Below are positions 62,283-64,000 of a stretch of 64,000 nucleotides of DNA, one piece after another. The notes under the pieces were generated by a model. The model did no database searches and was not told the origin of the DNA. It worked only from the letters and a program-made list of their open reading frames with translations. The first letter of the stretch is position 1. Every line of letters starts with the position of its first letter. The translations under genes and the position numbers were made by a program. Origin of the DNA: Lamellibrachia satsuma (taxonomy: Eukaryota > Annelida > Polychaeta > Sabellida > Siboglinidae); contig BSQZ01000130.1 of the NCBI GenBank assembly GCA_033239005.1, positions 126,001 to 190,000 on the forward strand, read 5' to 3'.

Positions 62283-64000
62283 GGAGCACTGACGTCCCGT
62301 CAGGTACACGTCAAAATATGCCATTACTTTAGTATGCTGCTGTTGACCAGGATACAGCCCTGCTAACAACTGAGTCAGTAGCAACTGTGCCTGGCTAATG
62401 TTAGCCAAGACATGTGGGTCTACCAGTGCAGGCGTACATGTAATCTCTACTGCATGTTGCACCACCGTTGATGTCAAGTGATAGGGATTGGTGTGAACCC
62501 CGGCACTAGTCCGCATTCAGAGGCTCCTCTGCTTGGTCCAAAGCAGGTTCTCTGTGGTTCATTCGAGTGTCCTCTGTTCTAGCTGAGGGAAGGCAGACAT
62601 CAAACTCATCGACTGAGTCAGGGTCATCTCCTTGCTGCTCCCGGTCATCAGTAGCAGTTAATTCCTGTGGACAGTCTTAGTTGGTCTTTCTGTCTTAGAG
62701 GTTCGACTACATACACATGATCTTGTAGCCTATTGACAACCTTGTACGGCTTGTCATCGTGTGCATCCTGAATCTTATTCTGGCCTTTGATTCCTAGGTT
62801 TCTCAGGAATACGCGTGAACAAATTGTTCGGACGGCTTGGCTCTCGAAGAGCCTCCTTTTCCGTTCCTGACCCTCCCAATGGGAATGCCTCTCTGAGTCT
62901 GTAATGGTGACTGGTTACCCAGTCATCAACACTGAAGTCTGACTCCTCTTCTCCGACATCTAGTAGAAGGTAAACAGGCAGCCGTGGCTCACGACCAAAG
63001 AAGAGGTAGTACGGGGAATAACCAGTAGATGAATGTGGCGTACAGTTGTATGCATAGACCAGTTCAGGAAAGTGTTCTGATAACTGCACTCTCAAAGTTC
63101 CGGCCATGATCACTTTCCTACCGCTCCGGAACTCCATATCGCACAAACCTGTGATTCGCCAGTGTTTTCGCAACTGTGTTGGCGGTTTGGTTGCGTGTCG
63201 GCACAGCTTTTGTCAACTTCGTGAATACATCAGTCAACACAAGCACATTTTCCATACCATTGCTGGCTGGTTCAAGCAGGGTGTAGTCCATTGCAAGAAC
63301 TTCCAGAGGCCTCTTTGCAGCGAGATCCCCAATAATTGTTCGCGGTTTCTTCCCGTCTTAGCAAACATGCATCTCTTGCACGTCTTGCAATATGACTCCA
63401 CATCTGCTACCACACAGGGCCAGAAACACCTGACACGTGCCAGGGCCGTTGCTTGATGCCCCATTTGATCTTGGACAGCATCCACCACTTGGCCTTTCAG
63501 GTTCTCAGGCAGCAAAACCTGTTTCACCTGGTTACCGTTCATCAGAACTATCCGATAAAGCACACCACTGACGTTTGACAGTCTCTTCCATTCACGTAGC
63601 AGCTTACGGGTCGGCTTGTCTTCTTTCATGAGCTGTTGTATGGTGGAGATCTTTCCTGTGTCCAAGAAAGACCAAATATGACCAATGTGTACAACAGTTA
63701 TTTGCCATGTGCTCTTTGGCGATACCTGGGAAAGTGAACATAGCTGTAGGCGTCGATCCAACTTGTATCTGTTCCATATGAACCCCAGTCTTCGTTTCCC
63801 AAATCGTTGATTTTAGTTGTTCAGGTATGATGGTAGATTCTAGAGCCATGCCAAGTGTAGCTGTCACCGTTTCCATGCTGCTTTCAAATCGCGTCAATTC
63901 TGGTTCCAGCATCCGTTTCCTGCTGAGTGCATCAGCACTGCCGTTGTGCTTCCCTGATCGGTAGTGGATTGTGAAGTTGAACAGGGCCAATTCGGCAACC
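62271..64000 (-). pseudogene. Ty3/gypsy-like pol fragment (RNase H, integrase)
   Basis: On the - strand, from the window edge inward, come the end of the RNase H domain (HYRSGKHNGSADALSR near 63950) and the integrase zinc-binding region with a Cys pair (CKTCKRC near 63380). The integrase C-terminal part follows (YAYNCTPHSSTGYSP and FFGREPRLP near 63050-62980), then a post-integrase segment (KVVNRLQDHVYVVEPL near 62730). The frame breaks at least twice, near 63240 and 63175. In the zinc-binding part one expected His appears as Gln (QDQMGH). The element starts beyond 64000, so gag, protease and reverse transcriptase are not visible. No envelope gene is seen. It is an inactive genomic copy. Confidence 0.85.

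Overview
This is a 64-kb piece of an animal nuclear genome. It has AT-rich spliced introns, several families of LINE, LTR and hAT transposons, and very long microsatellites. Nothing in it looks bacterial or plasmid-like. The one intact cellular gene is a cytochrome P450 of the CYP20 family (CYP20A1-like) on the + strand. I could assemble it completely: 11 coding exons between 2121 and 59840, all with GT/AG junctions and consistent phase, giving a 476-residue protein. CYP20 together with the CR1-like LINEs and a P2X7-ballast-like fragment fits an invertebrate, perhaps a deuterostome such as a lancelet, hemichordate or echinoderm. The species cannot be fixed from the sequence alone.

Layout. 1-2120 is upstream DNA with a 0.6-kb (TA)n tract. 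Exon 1, the membrane anchor, is at 2121-2192. Intron 1 (2193-42054, about 40 kb) holds most of the repeats. These are: a 4-kb element with ~0.75-kb inverted arms (2563-6556); a decayed P2X7-like zinc exon (10931-11208); tandem duplications (12151-12960); a 3.8-kb hAT-like element (14314-18145) that contains a LINE fragment and an uninterrupted 860-bp (TG)430 tract; a large tandem array (19340-35195); a near full-length CR1-like LINE on the - strand (35781-~40245); and another hAT-like element (40456-41764). Exons 2-11 (42055-59840) are more compact, but several introns are largely repeat-derived. The 3' flank carries tandem repeats and ends in a Ty3/gypsy pol fragment on the - strand that runs off the window.

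The array at 19340-35195 can be ordered in time. A minisatellite with a 33-bp unit (GATAGAACACTAGTGGGG core) received a hAT-like transposon (33171-34626) with a perfect 8-bp target duplication GATAGAAC taken from the minisatellite unit. A segment running from unique DNA through the minisatellite into the middle of that transposon was then amplified into five head-to-tail units of ~2.18 kb. The last unit has expanded and still holds the only intact copy of a second insertion (29598-30522).

The most notable observations are: (i) a 39-bp minisatellite made from the exon 5 / intron 5 junction, giving about 12 tandem 5' splice sites; (ii) an intron 10 minisatellite derived from the C-terminal coding sequence of a LINE; (iii) acceptors of exons 6 and 7 formed by retroposon tails; (iv) more canonical P450 heme and I-helix motifs than in vertebrate CYP20A1; and (v) the datable transposon-plus-minisatellite higher-order repeat.
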